A stretch of DNA of 64,000 nt from Helopsaltes ochotensis (taxonomy: Eukaryota; Chordata; Aves; Passeriformes; Locustellidae). How positions within the stretch are numbered: position 1 is the first letter of the stretch; the number at the start of each line of letters is the position of its first letter. The translations under genes were made by a program, and so were the position numbers. The stretch lies in the NCBI GenBank assembly GCA_013400155.1, contig VXBM01000284.1:124001-188000 (forward strand), written 5' to 3'. The notes below the pieces were generated by a model. That model did no database searches, had not been told where the DNA came from, and saw nothing but the letters and a program-made list of their open reading frames with translations. Below, in pieces: positions 50,114 through 62,000 of the stretch.

Positions 50114-51519
50114 GTAAGTGATGTTTTGAGTTTCGTGATCCCTTTCAGCTGAAAATCTGTATTTGCAGAAGTAGTTTGTTTGCAAACCAGTTCAAATGTG
50201 CAACTTCAAAATTATGCCAAAATGAAAATTTCAAAATAGCTGCAGTTAACCTTCAGCATGTCCCTTGCTAATGATATTTTACATGACATAATTCCTTGTA
50301 AGCATTACCTATAAAAAACCTGCATGTTAATTTTTTTAATTCTAAGAATATTCTGAAAAGCACCTACTTGATTTCAAATCTCACAAGTGTATCTTTTAGA
50401 TATGTAGGGAAATAAAACTATGTTTGGTCTTATTTCTCTATGGTTCAAGCATCCTCTCAAAATGAATCCACACAGCCAAATATTAAGGAATCAAGCAATA
50501 CAACCCCAATATATGATTTATAAGTCTATTTTAATGATTTTGAAATTTGATTTCTTGTGAATACTTGGAGTTTGATTTCAAAAGACTTGTGATGATGGAA
50601 TTCCCTTGCTTCTTAATGCTGCCTCGCAAAAAAAATCGAAAGGCCTAACAAACAAATCTTAATGATTTCACAACCAGACTTGCTTCTCTGCCTCCTGGTA
50701 AACATGAAATAACTTGAAACTATAGCATGAAGCTTCATCTTGTCCTTAATAATTCCTTTAATTCAGTGTAAGTTTTAGCATCAGATTCAGTTCTTATGGA
50801 AGTAAGTGAGAGCTGTGTTTTTAATTAAGAACATTGTAATTAATCATAGAAAATAATCAAATGTTTTTGATCATGTTAAGAGCTATTTGTTTTTATCTAA
50901 GGGCCTGGATTTTGTTGTTTATTTATGTATTCTGTAAACTCAGTTTTATGCTTATGTATGTCTGTTAAGCTACAGCAAGGTCATTCATGATGTTGTGGTG
51001 AACTTGGGAAAACAGGCCAGTTTTTTTTCATTTCAAGGGAGCCACATTCCTTTACATTGAGAGAGAATGTGATTCTCAACAATCTCTACCACATGAACTC
51101 TGGACTAGTAAGGGTTTGTAATAATGTGGGTTTGTCTATAGGCGGAGGACACAGCATCAGGTATAGTACATACACATTTTTAATAAAGATTTAGCTTGTC
51201 TTTCAAACACAATGTATTAAGAATAATGTATTTTGGGGTCTTAGGTTAATATCTACCAGTATTTTCCTATTTCTCTTTCATTGTCTAAAAAGTCCACAAC
51301 AAGGTTCTGACATTCTGCCTGACATTTCACTCTTCTGTCTACCTTTTATCCATCTCTTAGATAGTATATTCTTCCACTTACTTTCCAGAATTTGCTGGGT
51401 TTGTGTTTGAAGAGTTTTCTCTGATGAATGTTCATCTTTATACCCCACATCCGTTCCTTCATGGAATGGCAAATAAGCAGCATAGTATTATCATCATTTA
51501 ACAACAGTTCAACAAATCA

Positions 51520-51900
51520 AGTCAGTACAGTGCCGCCATCACAACTGTAAAACCTCTGAAAATATGTATTGCAAAGCAAAGCCCCGTAGAGGTGACATCC
51601 AGAGGATAAACCGCCCTCCTCCTGCTACCGCTGTATCCCTGCCGCAAGGATGAGTCGCACACCCCCCTGACTCCCTTCGGCAGGAGGCAGGGAGGGACAG
51701 GAGCACTGGGGCCGGGCAGGTACTGCCAGCGCACCCGTGGCACGAGGAGATGCTGCTGGGGAACAGGCTCAGCAAGAGGGGCGAGGCAGTGCGCAGCCTG
51801 TGCCTGTGCGGGTCCAGCCAGCACGGCATCCCTGCTCTGCTTCTGCTGAGGGCACGCAAAACAGAGGCTTTGCATCCATTCGAGTAGAAGGAAGAGTGAG
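51520..51900 (+). other. GC-rich, CpG-containing block of unknown origin
   Basis: About 380 bp clearly richer in G, C and CpG than the surrounding intron. ORFs of 85-135 codons are open on both strands, as expected from a low density of stops in GC-rich DNA. I recognise no protein family in any frame and no repeat family. It could be a decayed retroelement LTR or an intragenic CpG island. Confidence 0.4.
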
Positions 51901-54470
51901 GGAAACACATACTGGAAAATTAACTTCACCTTCCAGTATCAGCAGAAATTCCTCTGAGATTTGTATGCTCAGACAAGAGAATTTGGTTCAATAAATGTTA
52001 TGCTTCAGACTGTGTTATATTTGTTTTGATAAATGTTATGTATCAGACCGAAGGTTTGATACTCTCAAGCCCTTTTACACATACAAATCATTAATTTCTA
52101 CTTTATTTTAAATTTTATTTCTACTATATTTTAAATTTTAAACAATATAAATAAAATGAGGGCAAAGCTCTTAAATAAAAATTAAATAAAGAAATGAAAA
52201 TTTGCCTGTTAAAAAAAAAAGTTAAAAGTTTCATTGACATGCTTCCTGTCTGAAATAAGCACAAAGTTATTAAATCTAATTTGGTTCTTTTATTTTGGAA
52301 TTTCCACAGTGGTACCGCTGAAAGCGTTGAATAAAGAAAATTCAGGGAAAAATTTCTCTCATGTAATTAGTATGATTTCTAAGAGTGTACATTGCTCTAT
52401 AAATAAGTTGCTTACATGCTCTGTCAACCCTGGATACAATTTTAAAATATTTTTAAAACTTCCTTTAATTTCTGATATTAATGTTTATTTGCATAATAAC
52501 TTTTACTAATTATTTACACCTGAATTAACTGTTGCAAATACTTCAAATATTTTCATATTTAATTATAATATACTTAATATTAGACAACAGACATATGAGA
52601 ACGTAGATATCTAATAAGAAAGATTTCTTCAGAGCAGCTTACTGATTACAACTATAACATCAAATTGGTTTTGTGGTCTGCTTTATAGATCTTGAGGCAA
52701 AAGGGGATTTCTTGGAGCTCCTGCTTGGGAATTTATGAAAGAAAAGTTATCTTCACCGTGAAGACATGAAATAAAGTTGACACACATAAAGCATAAATTA
52801 AATCTTTCATTTTCAAGAATTACTCTGAGTAATCCAGTTTAATTAAGAAGAAATTCACTACAGTCACCTCCAGATCAATTAGTGTTCCCGTTAAGAGCTA
52901 AAGCAAGGCATGAGTCATGCAGAGCCATTAAATGGGCCCTTTTCCAGGAAGAATTCTATCCTTGGAGTGCCCACTTCTAATGAGATCTGGTATTCAAAAA
53001 GCTCAAGACTGTTGTTTTAGACTTTCCTTTCTGAGATACTTTCGAGAGAGTGTTTCTCATGCCCTTCTCCACTCAGTCTGGTGAATCCCATATGTTTAGT
53101 GAGGGCTCTGCACTGTGGCTCTGGTGATCTACAGATCCAAGGCTCTTGTTCTCAGCAATGTTTTGTAAAATGAAGGACCTCTTTGGGGCCACTCTCTGCT
53201 TCAGTTTGTGGAAGCCTCAGGAGCTGTAATGTCATGACATTGGGCAAGTGACCATAGTGGACACCTCTGCTCTTTGAGTTTTTCCGGAATTCTTCAGAAT
53301 TGCAGCCCTTCACCTTGTAATAAAGTGTGTGTGCAGGTTCAAATTTTTACCAGTTAGTCTCCACTTAGTAAAAGCCAACAAATGCAGTACTTGATGTAGC
53401 TACAGAATTTCCATCCAAAATTTAGGGAATCATGTACAGATTTTAATCAGCCTTGATAAAAATCCAACCTTTATTTACAAATTTTTCATTTGTTATTAGA
53501 ATTGGATTTTGAATAACTATGTGAATGTGTGCTTTGACTCTCTAGATAACATCTATATAGAACTGAAGGTTGTGCAGTAGTTTGTTGTGTAGCTAATACT
53601 GGTGGTACTTACATGCTTTTGGTGACACAGGAAAGGAAAATTAAGACTATAATTCTCTACTCCTATTCCTTTGTGTAGACTTCAGTTGGTGTTTGTCAAA
53701 AAAAACCCAACATGCTGGGATATAGCTCTCAAATGCTGTCTCCTGACTGGAAGCTCATGCTGTCAGCAATGCTTTGTGAGGGTCTAACTATGCAACTTCT
53801 TTGTAACTCATCTTTGTGATTCTTGTCCTAAAAAGCACTAAGCATATATTAAATGTCTGATTTGTGGGATGCTTTTTTTCTAATTTTGTACTGATAAAAG
53901 TAGAAATCTGAAAACTAATTTAATCAAAAGAAACAGGCTTTACTTCTGTTCTTACCATGCTATTTATTACATAAGTCAGTACAAATGAAAAGAGTTTATG
54001 TTGTACGCATCATTCTATGAGTATAAATCACATTGTTTAAAGATATTTTTTAAGTATTTCCATTGAAAAAAATGTAGGGAAATAGTTACCTTTTCTGTAT
54101 TTGTTCTATCGTTTCTTCATCTGTCATTAAAATGGACTATGAAAAGACCTCAACTGAGCTCTAACTATTTTATTTTAAAATGTATACTATAGCATAATCA
54201 ATATGTGGTTCCAGAAAAAATAAACAAGCTTGTTCATCAACCTACATCAAAGGGTTGTTTTTTGGAGGGTGTGGCTCTTCATCTTGGATGGGGGATGTTA
54301 CTATATTTCTGTAAATTCCTGTCAAATCAAAAGCTCAGCAGCAGGACTAACAGAACTTCTGTAAGTGTGTGTCTCTAATACTTTTGACAAATAAATTTTC
54401 TGTATTCATCTACATTTAAATATTCTTTATAAAGTTCCTGGAGATTTACTGTTTTTGTTAATAAACAGGT

Positions 54471-54518
54471 TTTATATATATATATTATATATATATATGT
54501 ATATGTATATATGTATGT
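54471..54518 (+). repeat. (TA)n / (TATG)n microsatellite
   Basis: A run of alternating TA interrupted by TT, passing into TATG units. Directly visible. Confidence 0.9.
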
Positions 54519-54830
54519 TAGTTAATGCCTCTCCCTTGAGAAAACAGCAAGGAACTGTAGTTTCTTGCTGGTGGAATTTGAGATCATGTGCCCTACTGTA
54601 TACTCTAGCAGAGTTTGAAAAACAATTTGTTTTTCTGACAGAGTCTGATTAAAGCTCAGCTCAAGAATAGTGACCACACAAAAGAATGGAGATAATTCCT
54701 CTGTGCTAAAAACATGTGTCAGAGAAGTCTGTTGAATACCTAGTAAATGGTGTGGGTCTATTATGGAAAGGCATTCACACTAATGTCAATATTTGATTTG
54801 TATCATTGAGAAGCCAGGGAATATCATTAT

Positions 54831-54910
54831 CTCGTCCACCCCTTCCTCCCCTCTGCTCCCCTCCCCACCCTGCCCCACAGCCTCCTAGGCCTCAGGAGTC
54901 AGAGGTAAGA
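54831..54910 (+). other. C/T-rich tract ending in acceptor-like CAG, then donor-like GTAAGA
   Basis: A pyrimidine tract of about 45 bases ends in ccccacag at 54880. Twenty-four bases later comes AGAG|gtaaga (54905). Together these look like a 24-nt microexon (54881-54904). Joined to exon 10 it would read Ala-Ser-stop (TAG at 54886-54888). No expression evidence is available here; chance is a real alternative. Confidence 0.25.
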
Positions 54911-56277
54911 TAATTTTTTATCTATCTAACTAAAGAAAGGTCAATTCCATACTTGGTAATTTATAGATGTTTGTTAGTAAAGGACAACTTGTGAAGATTT
55001 TGTGCAGCATTGCTTAGTCAAAATTTGCTTGCATGCTATAACCTACAAATAATACTGTATGAGCTTGGTTTGATAAACTTCATCTAGTGTATGTTGCATA
55101 TAGCATATCTCAATTTGTTTTTGAAGAAAAATAGATATGGATAGACCAAAGAGAATACAAATTAAGTCATAGATCCCCATCTGACTTGGCAAAAATGAGA
55201 AATGTAGAGATAGCATCTTTATCCTAGTGTAGACAGAGTGCTAGAACATGGCTTAGGAGAAAGCCTTAGAAAGGTTCAGAATGGATATGGGCCTTTTTGC
55301 GGACCAAAGGAGCAATGAGGTGGACTAGTGCTCTGGGAGGTGTGTTAGATTTCCTCATTGAAGACCTGTGCCAGTTTCCTACTAAAAAGGTTGATGTCTC
55401 TTTCAACCTGCCTTGAAGCCTCTCTTGCTGACCACCATCAGAAGTGTAACGTTGGATTTGGCCAAAAAGAGAGAAAGAGGGCAAGAGACTGCCTCTGAAT
55501 TTGGAGAGATGGATTTTCAACTGGGTTGTAGGAAATTAATTCCTTCAACCTATTTCAACTGGTTTTTATTTTTGATAACTGGGAATGCCTCAAAAGCCTC
55601 TAGAGTAGTTCTTCACAAGCATGCAATACCTGTTTATTAGGGACTTTTTCTGGGATGTGATACAACTGGCTTCATGCCTTTACATTAAATCAAGTAGAGT
55701 GAGAGTTTAAAAAAGGCTGGGAAGGGTGGGTGTCTTTGATCTGCCTTGTTGGAAGCATGCAGCCTGCTGCATACTGACTATCATGGCATTGCTGTTGCTC
55801 TGGTACTGGGTGCACAAATAAGGAATTTTCTATAAGAAAGGTATAGGACAGATTATTTTACAAGAATATCTTCAGATCTTCAGATTTAGTCTAGAGAAAT
55901 AGTTGATCCCCAGACTTACTGTTTTTCTCTCTTCTGTATTTCTGCATCAAACTGTATTTCTAACTGAAAATGCTCTAGTAAACTTGGCTTTTCCCAGCCA
56001 ACAGATGGTTCCTCCAAAAGTGCCAATCCAATGGTATCAAAATAGAGCCAGACAAAATGGTTGTGGCTGAACGAATGTGTCCTGTCCAGATGAGTGAGCA
56101 TTTGCTACCCTTAGCCCTTGGTTCGAGGGGTTGGCCACTTCTCCAAACACAGTCCTACAAAAAATCCTTTCACATGGTCTCAATAACCATATTAATTAAT
56201 CAGTTGAATCCTTGCAGAATTCAGAATTCTGTCTATTTAAAATTGTGGATGATACAACATGTATTTTTGTTTTATAG

Positions 56278-56321
56278 AGGCTGACCTCATTCCTGAACTG
56301 AGTGAAGCTGAAGAATATGAG
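56278..56321 (+). CDS. PTPRZ1: PTPRZ1 exon 11, short acidic linker
   Basis: 44 bp: two bases (AG) complete Glu, then 14 codons ADLIPELSEAEEYE ending in phase 0. It aligns with human PELDLFPELIGTEEI just after the FN3 domain. The acceptor context TATAG|AG|G offers two AGs two bases apart; only use of the first (56277) keeps the frame with exon 12. The donor is GAG|gtatag. The acidic run continues into exon 12 (DEVDEKETEVDKE). Confidence 0.93.
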
Positions 56322-59033
56322 GTATAGCATTCATTTGTTTTTAAGATAGTATTTAAAATAAATACATTCCAACTAAATTGAAATTATATTCTGTGAAAAT
56401 TTATAAAACTATGTCACCAATTAAGTGAATCATCTGCATTTATGTATACATATATATATTATGTATGTGCATACATAGCCTTTGAGCTATATTTCTCCCT
56501 AGATAACTCTGGAGATACCTCAGTATTTCTCAGGGGCTGGAGATCTGGAGATACATGGTGAAGTAAAGGATACCACAGAATATTCCTAAGTCTTTTTAAA
56601 ATGGGACATCAGTTTACAATCACCTCTCTGTGAAGTCTGACAGAATGTTCATTTAGTAGAATCAAAGCTGCCATCCAGTGTTAGGCTCAGTTAGAGAAGT
56701 TTGATTTGTCCTTGCTTGTGATGGTCTTGTCATGTAGTAAATTAAAGTAAGAGTGGATGATAGTTGTGCTGAAGAGTGAGATTCAAGTGTCTGCTATCAG
56801 TGTGCTATTGGTTTAACCTTTGCTCAGAAATTCTTGGGGGTCATTTGCTTCTTGAACTCAAGTTAGACTTCAAAGTATAGCTCTGTTTTACAAAATTTTT
56901 GATGATCTTATGTAAACTTTGGAGGCTTCATATTCAGTAGGTTTCTGGTTTCACAGCAAGGAGAGATGTAAAAATACCATGATTAAGTTTTTAACAATCT
57001 CTAATACCAATTTTGCAACATAGACAGTTACTTCAGTAAGACATTTATCAAGTAATAGCAAGTAATGCCTCAGAATTTTTAATTTATAGTTTTAGTCTAT
57101 GACCACAATATTGTCACTACATGACAAGTCGTTTTAGTTAAATAGACAGCCTGTGCTTATCTATCTATTTACCCTTCCTTGCATTTGTGAACACTGAGTA
57201 ACAAGTGATAATTTCTTTGTTGTTGTAAGCTACGTATCTAGATTATTATACTGTATCTGTTAGGTGCCAGTGAACATCAGCTGATTTTTACTTTAACCAA
57301 GAAAGTTTAACAGTGCATACATTGCCTTTCAGGAAGTAGATCTTTAGAAACAAGGGCCTGTCCAGTCCAGGCCAGGTTTGAAGACAATCAGTCTTGGTGC
57401 TGCTGTCCCTACATATTAAGTATTTAGTCCTTAGAACATAATCCAAACCTAAGAGTCACGTTTGAGGTTCCTTATGTTGTGTGAGTGCATGAGGGGCTCC
57501 TGGCTCAAAGAGGGACTGCAGTGTGAAGCCCAGCTCTAGCTTAGTGGGTAAAGGCCTTGCTCAGGTGCAACTGGGTAAAAGTTCACAACTCCTGTTTGCT
57601 GAGTGCCTCAGTCAAAAAGGTACTCAGCAGCTCTTTATCTTGGGCACATTCTTTCAAAGACTGTTGATTTTTTACATAACTGTCCCTGCTGTGCCCTGTT
57701 CAGATCTACTCAACCCAAACTATAGTGGAAACTGAGGAGTTGTTAGATTGATAACTGTGCCTATCTCCTGTCTACTGGGTGTTTTCTCTCACCACTATGC
57801 TTTTGAATAAAAACCAGTGGCATTTCCACCACATCACCAAGCCAGATCTTTGAAAAAAAACAAAACAAAACAAAACAAAACAAGCCACCTCACAACAACA
57901 CCAAAAAAAAAAAAACCAAAAAAACCCAAAAAACCACCCCAAACCAACCAACCAAACAAACAAATCAAGAACACAAAAACCCCAACAACAACAAAAAAGC
58001 ACCACACTATGTTGCTAGAGGTTCTGTACAGCTCTGTCTCTTACGGCTATGTGTGCCTGTCAAATTAAGTCTCTTCAGATCCTGAAAGTGTACCTCAATT
58101 TAGATTGCAGAGTTGGTCTGGAACAGGTTCAGTTCTGGTGCAGCTCTAGATGGGGGCACATTACAGAACTGCAGGGGCTGTTGTGTCTAAGGCAAAATAA
58201 AAATGCTTGTTGAGCAAGTTAGGTGCTTCAATCATATGATTTTTGATTTGGTGCAGGGAAGGCTGGAGAGGGGACAAAAGATTTGACCTTAGATCCTTAA
58301 GCACTGCCTAAGTCCTGATTACATTCAGGCACGTAATATTTTTTCTTTTGGATATGTCCTTAAAAGGCAAAACTCTAACTCAGATATTACACAAAGTATT
58401 CATTATCATTCATAGTCAGAAAACAAAGGGTTGTAACAGGACATGGGGATATGACTCATGACACTTGTGAAACTCTGACAGTCATGCTGAGGATCATGTA
58501 ATCTTCTTTTCCAGAAAACTCTGACAATTCAGCAGAACTGGGGTCATAAATATAGTTTACAAATTCTGGTTTTATTATTACAGTTTAATTACCATAGGAT
58601 GTTAGTGCAAACTTCTAAGGCATTCTGATAGCAAAACCATTTTTTCATTGTTGTGTATACAATATATGCTATATATTGCATATATAGTTGCATTTTATTA
58701 GGAAAGAGAGCTTTTTTAATAAAGTAGATAAATACTGTGAGTGATTTTTGCCTCTCAGACACAATTTAAGTAATGCAATATTGAAGAAATTGTTGGGACA
58801 CAGCATTTTTCTGTTTTTATTGCAAATAAGTAATATTTTTCAAGATAAAAGAGGATACTTGTTCTTGCAGTTAATACTTGAGTTTAAGACCGACAGTCTT
58901 CTCAAATGTTGTTTTGCTTTGCCCCTCTTGATTTATTGATCCAGGAAAATATATTATTACAGTTCTAGTTTTCATTCATGTTCAGAGTCCATAAATATTT
59001 TTAATTGTCTTTGGCTATGATATTTTTTTAAAG
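56322..59033 (+). other. PTPRZ1: Intron 11 (2712 bp)
   Basis: Donor gtatagc, acceptor tatttttttaaag. It contains a small TA/TATG patch near 56442-56475 and a strongly A-rich CAAAA/CCAAA tract at 57853-57998. Nothing else is recognised. Confidence 0.9.
57853..57998 (+). repeat. A-rich simple repeat ((CAAAA)n, (CCAAA)n, poly-A)
   Basis: About 145 bp made almost only of A and C, with CAAAA, ACCAACC and CAACAA units. Reversed, it gives a pseudo-protein rich in Phe, Trp, Cys and Leu that is not a gene. Confidence 0.92.
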
Positions 59034-62000
59034 GATGAAGTTGATGAAAAGGAAACAGAGGTGGATAAAGAAATTGCAGTGGTTCCTAGCACTGACAGTA
59101 CAATGAACCAATTGAGGAGAGATTTTCAGGTGATTACATCCAGCTACAGTCAAGAAAAAATGGGAACAAAATCCAGTGAAGCTAAAATAAATAGATACTT
59201 AACAAGAGAAGAATTGCATGGTAAGGATAATGTTTTCAAAGCAGTTTATTATGCTACTTCTCCACCTATTGGTGAAATTTCTGAAGAAGAAGATCCATTT
59301 TTGGAATCCCAAACAATTACTGGAATTCCTCAACTCATTGACTCCACCAAAGGCAGAGAAGAAGAGTTTATATATCTTTCTTCAGGCACCGAGCCAACAA
59401 GAATAACCACCACTGGCCACAGTGATGAAGATTTCTTATTGTCTCCTTTTAAACCTCATCAGGAATCTGATGACTTTTGGAGTTCAGTTCCTACCACTTC
59501 TTCATCACAGCTGGTTACAGAGGAGATCTCCCAAGAAGATGCCCTTCCTTCAGGAAGTCCAGATATAAGTGTGCATGAAGTTCTTTCCCAAGGCTCCATT
59601 AAATATGTTTCAGAAGTCGTAGCAGCCTCAAGCTCCGATGAACCTCCAAAGCATACTTCTTCCACTGATGGAAATTTATGGTTTCATAACGCTTCAGATC
59701 CAACAACTCCATCCGTTGATACATCGCCTAGCGGGCAATTGTCTCAGACCAGTTACACCGATGCTTATGTAGAGGGATTAAAGCCAACCACAGTGCCCTA
59801 TTCAAGCAGCCCAGTGGTTTCACAGGACACTTCAGATGCGGATTTAGAATTGCCACATTATTCTACCTTTGCTTTCTCCTCTGCTGAATTATCACCTCAC
59901 TCTATCTCTTCAAGCTCTGGAGAATATGGTTCTGCTTCTGCTGCCAGTGAGGTACTCTCTCAGACAACTCAGCCAGTCTATAATGGTGAGATACCTCTTC
60001 AACCTTCCCACAGTAGTGAAGTGTTTCCTCTAGTCACCCCTTTATTGTTTGACTCTCAGATGCTCGACACTACCCCTGCTACATCAGATAGTGATGTGAC
60101 CTTGCATGCTACACCTGTATTTCCCAGTGTTGATGTGTCATTTGAACCCACCCTGTCTTCCTATGATGATGTACCTTTGCTTACATTTTCCTCTGCTTAC
60201 TCCAGTAGTAAAATGTTTCACCGTTTGTATACAGTTTCTCAAATGTTTCCACAAAGTGCTACTCCAGCTGTTGCAAGCGATAAGGTGTCCCTGCATGCTT
60301 CTTTGACATTGGCAGAGGGTGATCCATTAATACAGCCAAGCCTTGCTCAATTTGCTGATGTGATGTCACATCAGACCACTCATGCTGCTTCGGAGACACT
60401 GATATTTGGTCATAATAGAACTCACATATTTTCTCAAGTTGAACCATCCAGCAGTGATTTAAATATGCATGTACTATCTACAATGTCTGAACTTCCTTAT
60501 GCTTTGTCTGGTAATGTGGGCTCCCTACAAAGCTTTACTGTTTCCTATGACTCTGCAGAATTTGTGCATGATTCTGTTGGCGTATTTCATCAAGATCCTT
60601 TATTTAGCAGCTATAACAATGTACTGGTGCATAAACCTTCTTCTGTAATATCACAAGCTGATACTTTGCTGCAGCCTACGCGCTCTCTGTCTAGTGGCAC
60701 GGATTGGTCTGAAGCATACTCTGGTAGTGAGTCCCTTTTGCCTGACACAGATACTTTGACAGTACTTAATGTTTCTTCCTCTGATTTTGTTGATGAGATT
60801 CCATATGAATCATCTGGGTTTAGTGATGTTAATACGATGCTTCAAAAAGGTGATGTTGTATATGGAGATGAGAGAGAACTGAAAATTTCCTCCTCTTTAA
60901 GTGAAATGGCTTCCAGTGCTGAAAGTAAAGTGATACATGAACTTTCTACACCTGTTTCTAATAATGTAATTGAGCAGAATATGTCTCTGCAAGAAAGCCC
61001 AGTTCCTGTTTCTAGCACAAAGGGAATCCTTCCAGTCTCTCTTGCTTTTCCCACTACTAAGGTATTTGATCATGATATTAGTAAACTTACAGAAAAACAC
61101 CCTTCTGTTCAACCTTTGTACGCTACAACTCCAGCCTTTGATGACACTTTGCTTAAACCTATGCTTAGTGCAAGCTCAGATCAAGCTCTCTCTGTCCCTG
61201 CTTATAGCAAAATGTTATCCTCGACTCAGCTGTACTTTTATGAGACCTCAGCTACATTAAATAATGAAGCATTACTGCAGTCCTCCTTCCAATCTTCTGG
61301 CGATGGCACTCTGCTTAACACAGCTGCAGTTGTGCCTAGTGAACCAATATTGGCTGAAAGCTCAAGGGTTCAAAAAGATAGTTCTACATTTCACCAAATA
61401 TTGCATCAAATGGCACCAGGTTCTGCTACAACTGAAAGCAAACTACATTCTACATCTGCACCTTCTGTTGCTGATATGATGTCAAACACTTTTAGTAAGC
61501 CCACAGCGTCACTTCAAGGTTTATCTTTTTCTTATGCAAGTGAGAAGTATGTTTCATCCAGTTTATTTAACAGTGAAGATGTTCAGAAGGTTGGGCCTTC
61601 ATTGTACAGTAGTGATGTTTCATTCCAGCTGACCAGTTTAGAAAATACAAATGCCTTTCCGTCCCAGGCAGCGAATGCTGTAACAACTCCCTTCCTAACA
61701 GGTGACACATCATCACATGTAGCTACTCCTACAGACAGCCGCATCTCTTCAAGTGTTTTTGAAAGAAGTGAGGCTGACAGTGTCTCTTCAAGTTCCACAC
61801 TTGGTTTTGATCCTGTTCACATGCCTGCAGTTGTTTCTGGTTCTGATGTGTCCGTTCATCACACTCTTCCTTTACCAAATATTTCAGTTACGGCTGTTCC
61901 TTCCAAAAGTGAGATCCCTGTAACTCTGAATAGGTTACTGGTTCCTTCTAGAGAATCCTCTGGGTTGTCTCCCAGTGTCATGTCCAGTACTGATTTGTGG

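Larger units (their letters stand above)
50114..56277 (+). other. PTPRZ1: Intron 10 (6164 bp)
   Basis: Donor gtaagtg, acceptor tttgttttatag. It contains a GC-rich unassigned block (51520-51900), a near-duplicate AT segment near 52096-52142, an AT-dinucleotide tract (54471-54518) and a C/T-rich tract followed by splice-like signals (54831-54910). The rest is AT-rich with nothing recognised. Confidence 0.9.

Noticed and set aside
51522..51994. ORFs of 85-135 codons on both strands
   Set aside because: Open frames on both strands in a GC-rich block without a recognised domain, splice context or conserved start.
56278..56280. Alternative acceptor two bases downstream (TATAGAG|G) for exon 11
   Set aside because: Use of the second AG would shift the frame relative to exon 12; the first AG gives E-ADLIPEL, which matches the human linker.
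57772..58068. Lys/Thr/Pro-rich ORF (+) and Phe/Trp/Cys-rich ORF (-)
   Set aside because: Translation of an A/C-rich simple repeat.
59218..61798. ORFs in other frames and on - across the spacer exon
   Set aside because: Shadows of the 1186-codon PTPRZ1 exon 12 frame, which has clear homology.
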